This document shows positions 20,776-28,930 of a stretch of 36,219 bases of DNA, one piece after another (position 1 is the stretch's first letter; each line of letters begins with the position of its first letter). Under the pieces are notes generated by a model. That model was not told the DNA's origin. It worked only from the letters and a program-made list of their open reading frames with translations, and ran no database searches. Source of the stretch: Cristatella mucedo (taxonomy: Eukaryota > Bryozoa > Phylactolaemata > Cristatellidae); assembly GCA_009760855.2 (NCBI GenBank), contig WPIO01000015.1, positions 6,954,001 to 6,990,219 of the forward strand, in the 5' to 3' direction. A program made the translations under genes and the position numbers.

Positions 20776-21345
20776 TCAAGGATTAAATGTAAATACAACA
20801 ACTTCTGTTATTTTTTTAATGGTTCTATCAACATAGGATTTTGTTGCAGTATCAGAAGAATTAACAGGCTCAGCAACATTGATTATAGAGTTATTATTCA
20901 TGTTTAAAAATTTGTTGTAGCAGGATAATTCTTCAATAACACATCTCGTTTTAATCCTCCATAAGTAACACAAAAATCGTCAGGTAAAACTGTTGGAGTA
21001 GTAAGACTAGAATTCCAATATGTAGAAGTAATAGCAAAACTATTCATATTTAAATCTCGTCATTGTATCTCCATATTTCTTTACATAATTAGATACTTGA
21101 CTTACATTAACAGCATCTGTTGGATTAACACCTGGAGCAAGATTTGTAATTGGCCTATTCTGTAAATTTAAGGATGTACCACTATTTGCAATAAAATTTG
21201 CATCTGCATACGATTTCGTTACAGCATCACCATCATTAACAGGATCCATCATATTAATAATTCTATTTCCATTTGCATCAAGGTCTGATGGAATATAACC
21301 ATTTATTCTACTTATGTAGTCATCACAATGATGTCTTTGACTCAT
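20776..21345 (-). pseudogene. Tail-fibre-like gene, leftward copy (fibre 4)
   Basis: The ATG at 21,345 overlaps the end of the exonuclease gene. The translation has the fibre repeat pattern: an Asn-rich NxRIxN(L/M) stretch, PVN or PTD, then DAVTKSYAD or DAVNVSQV. Examples are NRIINMMDPVNDGDAVTKSY near the start and ITNLAPGVNPTDAVNVSQ next; a third unit (NNSIINVAEPVNSSDTATKS) lies at 20,905-20,840. Such repeats form trimeric shafts in phage tail fibres. Frame changes near 21,050 and 20,905 break the gene; the final frame stops at 20,776. The N-terminus resembles that of the fibre gene at 33,287, so both may attach at the same virion site. A receptor-binding role is inference. Confidence 0.6.
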
Positions 21346-22152
21346 CTATATAGTTATTAATTAAAATTTTCGATCTATCTAGCACTTCTTTAACAATAGG
21401 AACTATTCTAACAAATCTTCAAGGATCATCTTCTTCTACTACCTGAATCAAACATCTTCTTATATAATACTTTATATCATAACCATTTGCTTTCTTATTG
21501 TTAAATCTGCCATACTTGCTTATAATGTCAAACTCAAAATCAAAATACTTTTCATCTTTAAGTAATAGCATACAAATTCGTTCTTTAAGTGGCATATCCA
21601 AATCAGTATTAGGAATTCTTACATTACCCGCTGCTCCGTAATCTAGCGGAGGTTCTTCACAATTTAATCCAGGAAAAAAATCTCAAACTCAGAGTAAAAA
21701 CATTCACTTAATTTTAAAACATGTAAACCAAGTAAACACTGCGCGTGATATTGTTTAGGTATAAAATCATCAATAATATTTCTGCTCCATAGACATTTTA
21801 TTTCTACTAATGTATTGCTGTTTATTATTCCACCAGGAGAATATCTGTACACACCATCACTACTAAAACAATCGTTTGCATTATCAAGTTTTACTTTTAG
21901 TTTCATTTCTAAAAACTTCGCAGCAATAGGTTTAAATACTTTACCGAATATCATTGGAGGAAATCTCATACTAGAACTATTAGCAATGTATTTTTTTAGT
22001 TTTCTATTTGCAATTAATTCTATGTCTACTTCTGTCTGTTCTCCAAATACTAGATCATTTCCAAGCACCGAGTAAATCTCGGAGCCTCCAATATTCAAGG
22101 ACATTCATTTTTTCCACTCATCCAAACCTTGTACAAAATCAAATTTATTCAT
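21323..22152 (-). pseudogene. YqaJ/lambda-exonuclease-type PD-(D/E)XK nuclease, broken
   Basis: This family degrades one strand of linear duplex DNA and supports recombination or end processing during viral replication. In the best open section (22,104-21,664, 146 codons) the order is typical: NIGGSEIYSVLG near the start, catalytic Asp in SSDGV (residue 83), the E-x-K pair in LVEIKC (101 and 103) and the supporting Gln in YHAQC (122), then CFYSEF. An in-frame ATG at 22,152 lies 22 bp after the MCP stop, with a TGA at 22,107 between. The frame shifts in the A7 run 21,674-21,680 (plus strand) and continues to 21,419, with a TGA there and a further open stretch to about 21,323. The gene overlaps the next fibre start. 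Confidence 0.7.
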
Positions 22153-22174
22153 TATATTTCTGGTTTAAATTTTT

Positions 22175-23776
22175 TTAAATGTCACTTCCATCATAGACGT
22201 ATGTTCCTTTACTGCAAGTAAATGGTGAACCATTACCATTAGAAGTAAGTTCAGCAGTGTTCTCACAGATAGTTAAATAATGAACAATAATACTTGTCGT
22301 AGGAATTGCAGCTTTCCCAGCTCCACCAGCAGCAGCACTATTAGCATCTGCAGCAGGAGGAATTTGAGCGTTAAACTCAATACTTACATCAAGTTTTGAA
22401 GTAATTCTTAGAGGTTTATCATTATATTGCAAATCAATTACATGAATTGGGTAAAGTGTTAACCATTCAGGATAAGTAACACCAACTGGTTCTGTAAGTT
22501 CATTTAATCCAAGATATTGTTTTCTAAACTCTGTAAAATCTAAATACGCAGTATAACACTTTCCATCTCTAGGAAAGCTACTTCTAGCAACAGTAGAGTA
22601 TTTCTTTGAACCATTAGCAAGCACAGTCACATTTTTGATATCGCAATGATTGTATGTGCAAGGATTTCCAGTATAATCATTATATTTGTTTGTGTTTTGC
22701 GCAGCAACAATTAACCACCTGACTTTATCAATAGTGTTTTGTACAGATAGAGTTCTAGTATATTTTAGACCTTGGTTGAAATTATTTAGTGTCATATTTT
22801 CATAACGTCTGACTCTGTAATTAAGTCTAGTTTTCTTTGCTCTCTCACTTGATACATCTGCAAGTGCTCTTTGAATGCTTTCTTTAGGACTAACACAAGG
22901 AACCATCAGTCTCATTTTTGACCTACTAATTTTGAATGCAGTCCAAACTCCTCCATTTGCTGCAGCCCCTCCTCTTGCTAAAATCGCGTTTGTAGTATTA
23001 GCAGCTGCACCTGTTGGACCAGTCATAATAGTATCAAAATCACTACCACCAGTGCGCGTCATTTCAAGTGTGAAAGGAATATTATAAAGAATTTTATTCA
23101 TATCAGCACAAAATCCAGACAGTCTTGCAAGTGGAAGTGAAATACTAAAAGTTCCAGGATTATCAGCTAAGATATTTGAGAGTCCTCTTCTATATATAAA
23201 ACCGTTATTGTTAGCAGTTGCTAAAGATGCGGGAGGGCTTAAATATGGATAGCTTTTATCATTTATAGCATTTCCACTATTGTTAGCAGTAGTAGGATAA
23301 AAATCCTCAATTGAGCTTGCCTCATCTTTTTTCCATCCAGTTGCAGGTCCTTCTGTTCGGTTGTAATCATTTGGATAAGTGAGATAACCCATAAGAGTTG
23401 AGACACTTTCAGGACCCTCTTTTAATGAATAGCTTTCTATTTCCTCAGCACCAAGTCTAATTCTCATTGATCTAAACATCCATGCTCCAGCATTGTTAAC
23501 AAGAGCAGCAGCAAGGTTTTTATTAAATGCATTATAGGTACCATTAGCAGCTGTCTGGACTCTTAGCTGTCCTTCAAGCAACAGATAAGCATCAGATAAA
23601 ACATAGCATAGTTTTTGTTCTCCAGGAACAGTGAATGTTACTAGTTTATTTGCAATATCATCTGTCTCATTTCCATTACTCTGATAAAACTCTCTGTATT
23701 GATAATCTTTAATCTTATAATTAGGAAAACTAGGATCACCCAATTCAAGTATAGTGTCAATTGGAGCACTTGCCAT
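22175..23776 (-). CDS. Major capsid protein (double jelly-roll type), intact
   Basis: 533 codons, fully open. I place the start at 23,776 (MASAP) because the upstream extension to 23,839 is hydrophobic, is not preceded by a start signal and overlaps the end of the previous gene. The ATG also lies 8-17 bp after a TATAGAGAAGAA leader. Early residues LSDAYLLLEGQL (about 60-71), VNNAGAWMFRSMRIRLG (about 93-109) and LMGYLTYPNDY match the pattern of capsid proteins in Polinton-like and related elements of invertebrate genomes. The C-terminal third has YNDKPLRITSKLDVSIEF, then an Ala-rich linker. It should form the capsid shell. It sits between the coiled-coil gene and the exonuclease gene in the leftward block. 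Assignment is by sequence pattern and context only. Confidence 0.75.
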   Translation of the reverse strand: MASAPIDTILELGDPSFPNYKIKDYQYREFYQSNGNETDDIANKLVTFTVPGEQKLCYVLSDAYLLLEGQLRVQTAANGTYNAFNKNLAAALVNNAGAWMFRSMRIRLGAEEIESYSLKEGPESVSTLMGYLTYPNDYNRTEGPATGWKKDEASSIEDFYPTTANNSGNAINDKSYPYLSPPASLATANNNGFIYRRGLSNILADNPGTFSISLPLARLSGFCADMNKILYNIPFTLEMTRTGGSDFDTIMTGPTGAAANTTNAILARGGAAANGGVWTAFKISRSKMRLMVPCVSPKESIQRALADVSSERAKKTRLNYRVRRYENMTLNNFNQGLKYTRTLSVQNTIDKVRWLIVAAQNTNKYNDYTGNPCTYNHCDIKNVTVLANGSKKYSTVARSSFPRDGKCYTAYLDFTEFRKQYLGLNELTEPVGVTYPEWLTLYPIHVIDLQYNDKPLRITSKLDVSIEFNAQIPPAADANSAAAGGAGKAAIPTTSIIVHYLTICENTAELTSNGNGSPFTCSKGTYVYDGSDI

Positions 23777-23790
23777 TTCTTCTCTATATA
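23774..23790 (-). promoter_or_regulatory. Variant start-proximal motif of the MCP gene
   Basis: On the minus strand TATAGAGAAGAAATG precedes and includes the MCP start, after an A/T run. It resembles the ATAGAAATG motif at other viral starts and supports 23,776 as the start. Confidence 0.45.
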
Positions 23791-23804
23791 AAAAAAGTAA
23801 AAAT

Positions 23805-24400
23805 TTATTTCTTATTCTGAATGTATAAACCAGTACCAATTTTTTTCATGTATCCGCCATATCCATCAGGCCTAGGCATTATAGCAGGTACAGCAGATTT
23901 TTTTTTATAACTCTTTCTATTTCTTTGTATGCCTTAGGATCATTTTCTTTTAATGTTTCTGAATAATCTTCAGTTTCAGAATCCTTCATTTTTGCTTTGT
24001 ATTTCTTTTTGCTTTTTGGTTTAAGTTTATCAAGCATTGCTCGTTTAATCTCAAGATCCATCTCTCTCATCTTTCTATCATAATCTTCTTCTTTTTTACG
24101 TTTCTCCAACTAATACTCAAGTTCTTTCTTTCTTCTTTCTTCATCAAGTTTGTAATCAAGTTCTCTTCGTTTATTAGCATATTCCTGGTCAATCTTTTCT
24201 TTCTTTGTCTGCAACTCAGTTAATTTTCTTGCTTGATGCATTTCAATACCTTTGTTAGCAATGTTCATACTAAGTCCAGTTAGTCCTGTAAGCACAGGTG
24301 CTGCTTTTCCAACACCATCAATAATCTTATCAAGTATAACAGAGCCATTATATTTTCCGCCAGTTATCCTACCATGACCAATTCTAGCATAGCTACCCAT
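23805..24400 (-). pseudogene. Charged coiled-coil protein, unknown function
   Basis: The first section (24,400-24,110) starts with a Gly-rich stretch (RIGHGRITGGKYNG) and a short hydrophobic segment (APVLTGLTGLSM). A long Lys/Glu-rich helix follows, predicted by eye to be a coiled coil (ELQTKKEKIDQEYANKRREL). A TAG at 24,112 interrupts it and the same frame continues to 23,879 with more charged helix. In the T9 run at 23,898-23,906 the frame appears to shift to one ending PDGYGGYMKKIGTGLYI, stop at 23,805. It is probably one virion protein of about 195 residues. It starts six bases after the minor-capsid stop. The family is unnamed to me. Confidence 0.55.
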
Positions 24401-24406
24401 CCTATA

Positions 24407-25262
24407 TTATTTTGAAATTTCTATTGTAGCTATAACATCTGTACTAGTATTTATTGCATTTTTATTTTGATCTGTTAAGTTAATTTTAAGACTGCTAACA
24501 CCATCAATGTCTCCACGAGTTGGCAAGAATAAGATATTTGGAATGTGCACGTCAACCTTTTCTCCTGGATTAATATCATTAATATCAATTAAATATAAAG
24601 ACGATGATTGCTCTAAAAATCCTTTTTTATATTCAACACAGTTCTTACTAGGATCTACCAACTCACAATCAATACTTACGCATTTTACTCCAGAATTATC
24701 AGGAAGTTGCATTTTACTCCAAGCCTTGAAAGTGCCAGAAAAATACATAGCTTTTTCTATAGCTTCATATGGAGTTCCACCAGCCATCGCAGCATCAAAT
24801 GTGCCTTGTAAATTTGAACTAAATCCTAAAGTATCTCAAATAGAGTTGATTATACCAGAGTTTGTTTCGAGTAAAACAACATTGTCTTGACCAACTTGCA
24901 TAATTATTTTATCATCAGTATCTACACTAAATTTTATACCATTCATTGGAGGTCTAGCTAATGGATTTAAAAATGGTTTTGCTACTAGTAAAGCATTATT
25001 TAGGTAAGTGAAAAGTTTTGAACTATCGTAGTATCCTTCTGGGACTGCAACAAAAAAGTTGCTAGGGTTAGTTATATTTGCTCTGTACCAAAACATATCG
25101 TTTACACCAGTAGTAATATTTGATATTACTCTGTTTGTATACGTAAACTCAACTCTCCGTAAGCCTATTTTGTTATAACCAGAATCTGATCCAAGCATTA
25201 ATGGACGAACAAGAGTTTTTGAATCTGAACTGGTAGTTCTAGTTAGTTATTCTTATTGACAT
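24407..25262 (-). pseudogene. Minor capsid (penton-like) protein 2, one nonsense codon
   Basis: The start is probably the ATG at 25,262, eight bases after the previous stop; a frame change near 25,240 precedes the long frame that is open from 25,198. The translation shows FFVAVPEGYYDSSKLFTYLN, then VLLETNSG, a TGA at 24,838, and continues in frame through TLGFSSNLQGTFDA to the stop at 24,407. The end reads SLKINLTDQNKNAI before a beta-like tail. The same plan occurs in the neighbouring protein at 25,270: a P-x-G-Y/I-Y turn, an LGF motif and a terminal I-x-(I/L)-T-D-Q-N strand. The two are likely paralogous single-jelly-roll vertex or minor capsid proteins. The ATG at 24,787 inside the frame gives a 126-codon remnant. 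Confidence 0.6.
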
Positions 25263-25269
25263 TCTTATA

Positions 25270-26157
25270 TTATATTTCAATAATTTCTATTACAACAGTG
25301 ATATGTTGAGAACCAAAATCTAAGACTTTCAAATTTTGGTCTGTAATTGTAATCAATATATCAGAAATAGAATCACCAACAAGATTGTGATATTCAAGAG
25401 TATTCGGCTCATATACCATTTGTTCCCAAGGATAGAAATTATAAGCAACACTTCTAAGAGCTTGCGTTTCGATATTATTTATATAACTTGTTCCACTAGC
25501 AACCAAATTACAGTTTATAAGAATTAAGTTTAGGTCAGAAACAAAAACTTCATTCTCTGAAATGATTTTCTCTCCAGGATCTACAACTACTTGTGTAAAC
25601 TGTTTTCCAGGAGCTGCACTATATGCATCTAATGGAAGTGTCTTGTCTGTTGTATAAACAGTTCCAGTAAATCCAAGTAATGAAGCTATGGTAGATTTAA
25701 CAGCAACAAATGTAAACCCAGCAGGCGTAGTAATCCAAGAATTAGAAGTAGCAGTATCAATACCTAGAACAATCTTATCACTTCCAGATAAAACAATAGA
25801 ATTATTTATTGCATCTACAATACCAACATTTACATCATCAGATACAGCAGCATATATGCCAGGCGGTACTCTTACTACTCGCTCAGAACCAACAACAAGT
25901 CTATACACGAAAGTATTATTAGATGATGTAATGTTCTTAATAGAATTAGTTCCAACAAACTTTTTGAAGCAAACTTTAAAGTTTTTATTCTTAAGTTTTA
26001 TAGGATCACTAATTCTAATTCTAATTGGATTAGTAGTTCCTGTAACATTAAAAATATACCCCTCTTTACTTGCAGCAGTACCCTTTTTGATTGACTCAAC
26101 ATTTTTTAGAATATCCTTAGCTACACCAAGAAGATTAGACAATTTTCTATATATCAT
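25270..26157 (-). CDS. Minor capsid (penton-like) protein 1, intact
   Basis: 295 codons. The frame is open from 26,232, but I choose the ATG at 26,157 (MIYRKLSNLL). It overlaps the previous stop by 11 bases, as expected in this compact block, whereas the earlier ATG would overlap by 86 bases. The protein has VRVPPGIYAAV, IASLLGFTG, LILINCNLVAS, an aromatic YNFYPWEQMVYEP segment, and ends DILITITDQNLKVLDFGSQ. This pattern is shared by predicted penton or minor capsid proteins of Polinton-like elements, which seal capsid vertices. The order ATPase, minor capsids, MCP supports it. Residue-level homology cannot be verified here. Confidence 0.6.
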   Translation of the reverse strand: MIYRKLSNLLGVAKDILKNVESIKKGTAASKEGYIFNVTGTTNPIRIRISDPIKLKNKNFKVCFKKFVGTNSIKNITSSNNTFVYRLVVGSERVVRVPPGIYAAVSDDVNVGIVDAINNSIVLSGSDKIVLGIDTATSNSWITTPAGFTFVAVKSTIASLLGFTGTVYTTDKTLPLDAYSAAPGKQFTQVVVDPGEKIISENEVFVSDLNLILINCNLVASGTSYINNIETQALRSVAYNFYPWEQMVYEPNTLEYHNLVGDSISDILITITDQNLKVLDFGSQHITVVIEIIEI

Positions 26158-27362
26158 ATAAAAGTTTATTAATTTTACCAATGTATGACTTTGGTACTTT
26201 TCTAGATTTTGCAGGGTAATCAACAGCAGCACTAATAGAATTTACTACTCCAGTATTTCCATCAGCAAGCTCACGAATCCACAATTCTATCTTGTCAAAT
26301 ACTTCTGAATCATTCTTTACAACTAATGGTATTATTTCAATTCCAGTACCTTCTCTATATCTTAAATAATCTAAGACTCTCTGTTCTTTTACACTTCTTT
26401 TTTTCTTTTTGTCTAATTCTGTAACAACATTGGAAAGATTTTCTTCACTTAGATTCTGCACAATCTTTTTTAGTACTTTAGATACTTCCTTTTTTGACCC
26501 AATATTATCAAGTAAATTTTTCTTTTTATCAATTGTTAACGCATATGCTTTTTGTATTGTATCAACTTGTTTACCATCAAGTTTATTATAATAACCCATT
26601 GTGTAGTCTAAGATATCATGAGCAGTCTGTTCTAGTTCTTGTTCAGGAGTATACATTTTTTCATTAAAAAGCTTTCGTCCTAGCTCATATAGTTTTAAAT
26701 CTTAATTTGTACTATCAATCTCATTTATTATTCTTGCTACATAACTTGGAACATACCCATTTTTTTCATTAAGTAATTTAATTAATTCAGCTTTATCAAA
26801 ATCTTGTACTGCAGTTTTCTTCGGTGTGCCAGTGGTTGGATTTATATTTAACTCTTCAGCTAAACCTTTTTGAGCAACATCAATAGCTTCTCGTATTTCT
26901 GGATTTGTTGCATATGTCTTTGATTGATTTGCTATAGTAATCGCTTTTTTATGCTTTCCTTCACTAACAGCTGTTCTTACTTTTTGAATAGTAGTAGATA
27001 TGTCTGGTTTTTGTCGCAAAAATTTCTGCAGTTGTTCTTTGTTTTCTATCTGTAAAGCAAGTTTAGGTCTAATTCTTTTAAGTTTCTCAACAACAACTTT
27101 ACCTGAGTTATCAGTAGATCTCTCTAATGCTTGCTCGTTTAGTCTATGCTAAGCAGCATCTCTTACAGCAATTTCTGATTCTATTCTTTGTATCTCACTG
27201 GAGCTTTCTAAAATATTTGCATCTCTTAGATCCTGCAGGTTTTGCAGTTTAGTTTCATAATCTAATGCCTCTTAAACACTTCCTTTGTAAGGTTTTTTAC
27301 CACTCGAGTAAATTTTCCCATTAAAATTTTTACTATATTTAATAATAATAAAAAAATGTCAT
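26147..27362 (-). pseudogene. Long helical viral protein, unknown function, three nonsense codons
   Basis: A single frame is continuous from 27,358 to the stop at 26,147 apart from stops at 27,274 (TAA), 27,151 (TAG) and 26,704 (TAA). A likely ATG at 27,362, overlapping the ATPase end, would need a one-base change in the A7 run 27,350-27,356. Uninterrupted remnants are 27,019-26,702 (TTIQKVRTAVSEGKHKKAI) and 26,656-26,147, a 169-codon ORF (ILDYTMGYYNKLDGKQVDTI; later VVTELDKKKKRSVKEQR). The product would be about 400 residues, mostly charged helix without membrane segments. It sits between the ATPase and the minor capsid genes, so a virion or assembly role is plausible. I know no family name. 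Confidence 0.55.
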
Positions 27363-28013
27363 TAATTGCTTACCTTCTGAATCAACAGACCAAAATCTTC
27401 CTTCTGACTCAGTCTTTGTTAGATCTATTATGCAATAACCAAAACGGTTTCTAGTACAAAAGTTAAACCATTATCTAAATTGTTTCTTATCAATATCTCC
27501 AACATATGCATCACGAATATACTCAATGTCAGTTGTGTTTTGCTTAAAGATTACTATTAGATTTACATTATTTCTGATTTCTCTCCTAGGTATATTAGTA
27601 AAACCTTGAGCAAGATAGAACATATTCAGACCTTTATGTCTTCCTCGTGTGAAATAGTCTAATATTTTAGTCTGATCTTCAGTCATTAAATCATCAAGTA
27701 CAACAACATTCTTGCAGTTCTTATACGAGTCTACTTCTGGCATAGCATCAATTCCGTTAATCCAAGAGTAAGCCTTGTTTTCTTTTGTCATTGACATAAG
27801 TCCGCGATATAACTTTTGATCTAAACTTGAAGCAATAATTGTACAACAATCATAATTAACCATTCCATAAAATATCCAATTCATGATAAGTTGAGACTTA
27901 CTTGAACCACTTGGACCTAAAACTAAAGCTCTTATCGGAACATTTGGCAAAGGTTCTTTATGCCCAGTATCTACATCTTGTCCAAAATTAAACGCCCTTA
28001 CTCGAAGAGACAT
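27339..28013 (-). CDS. Packaging ATPase (FtsK/HerA-type), internal TAA
   Basis: This ATP-driven motor pumps viral DNA into capsids. The start at 28,013 follows a TATAGGAA leader. Walker A is GPSGSSKS (residues 33-40) and Walker B is VVVLDD (103-108), with the downstream AQGFTNIPRREIRNN segment matching the sensor region of Polinton and nucleocytovirus A32-like ATPases. An in-frame TAA at 27,473-27,471 ends the longest ORF after 180 codons. Translation continues sensibly (NRFGYCIIDLTKTESEGRFW) to a TAA at 27,339, so the family-length protein is about 224 residues and this copy lacks its last fifth unless the stop is read through. It is divergent from the zinc-ribbon gene, with 34 bp between starts. 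Confidence 0.85.
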
Positions 28014-28050
28014 TTCCTATACTAAAAAAAGTTTTTATATTATAGAAATG
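28011..28050. promoter_or_regulatory. Bidirectional promoter between ATPase and zinc-ribbon genes
   Basis: Only 34 bp separate the two start codons. Rightward the start reads ATAGAAATG (28,042-28,050), preceded by a T run. Leftward it reads TATAGGAAATG (28,021-28,011), also preceded by a T run. Divergent start-proximal motifs in so little space imply a compact viral core promoter on each strand. Confidence 0.55.
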
Positions 28051-28419
28051 GAAATTTACTGCTTAAAATGTAAAAAGCCTACAGATAGCATTCATGAGGA
28101 GTACACCGAGATTGATAGTACAAAAGGCCTTAGAGGAATGATTAAAGCAATTTGTGTGATATGTGAAAGTAAGAAGTCAAAGTTTGTTAGGTTAAGAAGT
28201 GTTAGTGAAGGTGTTTTGAGTCATGGTAAAAAGTTAGGCACTGGAGTTTTGTCTCATGGTAAAAAGTTAGGAACAGGAGTTTTGAGTCATGGTAAAAAGT
28301 TTGGTGGTGGAGTTTTAGCTCATGGTAAAAAGTTAGGTACTGGAGTTCTATCTCATGGTGGTGGTGAGATGAGTAAAGAACAAATACTTTCTGAACTAAG
28401 AAGAACTATCAAAAATTAA
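28048..28419 (+). CDS. DUF5679-like zinc ribbon with 11-residue tandem repeats
   Basis: The N-terminus MEIYCLKCKKPTDSI with a second CxxC (AICVICESKK) makes a four-Cys zinc ribbon like the DUF5679 proteins of large DNA viruses and Polinton-like elements. It is followed by about five copies of an 11-residue unit, GVLSHGKKLGT, encoded by 33-bp repeats at about 28,209-28,360. Then comes a short helix, MSKEQILSELRRTI. The frame ends at 28,419 just as the protease frame begins, and the last residues look like a protease N-terminus. This may be one fused precursor interrupted by a one-base change in the A5 run 28,411-28,415, or two overlapping genes with the protease starting at the ATG 28,369. The basic Gly/His repeats suggest a DNA- or capsid-binding linker. 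Confidence 0.7.
   Translation: MEIYCLKCKKPTDSIHEEYTEIDSTKGLRGMIKAICVICESKKSKFVRLRSVSEGVLSHGKKLGTGVLSHGKKLGTGVLSHGKKFGGGVLAHGKKLGTGVLSHGGGEMSKEQILSELRRTIKN
28209..28362 (+). repeat. 33-bp coding tandem repeat, about five units
   Basis: The unit begins near GGTGTTTTGAGTCATGGTAA. Units differ at synonymous and a few coding positions (KLGT, KFGG, AHGK), so the array keeps its frame while diverging. This is usual for a repeat under coding constraint. Confidence 0.9.
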
Positions 28420-28807
28420 AAAAAAATTAAAAAGTACTCCACTAACTGACTTTGAAATAAATCACTATGTACAAGAATTAGATATAAAAAATTTCAGAGG
28501 TGTATTTGCAGGAGATGAATTAAGTTCTCCAGAACAGAATGAGTGCCTTATTTGCAATACTGGAAAATCAGATCTAGAAATATATCACTGGGTAGCTCTT
28601 AAAAAAATTGGAGATCGTTGTTTTTATTTTGACTCGTTCGGTGCTCCTCCAATGCCAGAAGTGATTACTTATTTCGGCGTTACACAAAGTTTTCAAACGT
28701 TTCAACTGCAAAAGTTAAATCAAACGGATTGTGGAATGAGGTGCTTAATCTTTCTTAAATTAATGGAATTTTTCGATTTTGGTACAGTCATGCAATTATT
28801 AATTTGA
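28400..28807 (+). CDS. Adenain-like cysteine protease (virion maturation)
   Basis: This is the Polinton/adenovirus-type maturation protease that cleaves capsid precursors. The frame is open from 28,400 to the TGA at 28,805-28,807 but has no ATG near its beginning. The natural start is probably ATG 28,369 in the preceding frame, which requires a one-base shift in an A run. FRGVFAGDELSS comes first. Catalytic His lies in YHWVAL (codon 28,586), the acid in YFDSFGAPP (28,631), and the nucleophile Cys in TDCGMRC (28,730), with a Gln-containing segment LQKLNQ just before. All triad elements are present in the right order and spacing. The next viral frame overlaps its end. Confidence 0.8.
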   Translation, partial: EELSKIKKKLKSTPLTDFEINHYVQELDIKNFRGVFAGDELSSPEQNECLICNTGKSDLEIYHWVALKKIGDRCFYFDSFGAPPMPEVITYFGVTQSFQTFQLQKLNQTDCGMRCLIFLKLMEFFDFGTVMQLLI

Positions 28808-28930
28808 ATTAAACAAAATATTTCCACTATATAGAATTGAAAATCAAGAAAAGAAATTCGTAGTCCTCCAAAATTCTGCAGTTGTTATCCCAAAAGGAAA
28901 GCCTGCACACATTCATGTTGAAGAAAAATA
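28803..28930 (+). pseudogene. Viral gene split by a LINE, 5' part
   Basis: A frame open from 28,803 (no ATG in frame) encodes KIFPLYRIENQEKKFVVL and AVVIPKGKPAHIHVEE before LINE-A sequence takes over at about 28,930. The rest of the gene resumes at 30,358. By chance the viral frame runs straight into the LINE reverse-transcriptase frame. The function is not recognised. It lies directly downstream of the protease and may have been in the same transcription unit. Confidence 0.6.

Noticed and set aside
22875-23087. Plus-strand frames opposite MCP and the minor capsid genes
   Set aside because: They are shadows of the leftward coding frames and have no motifs.
23777-23839. An upstream MCP start giving 21 extra residues
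   Set aside because: The extension is hydrophobic, overlaps the end of the previous gene and lies before the leader motif.
26158-26232. A longer minor capsid 1 start at 26,232
   Set aside because: It would overlap the preceding gene by 86 bases; the ATG at 26,157 gives a short overlap like other joins here.
28209-28362. A CRISPR-like array
   Set aside because: The 33-bp units are adjacent with no spacers and are in frame inside a coding region.
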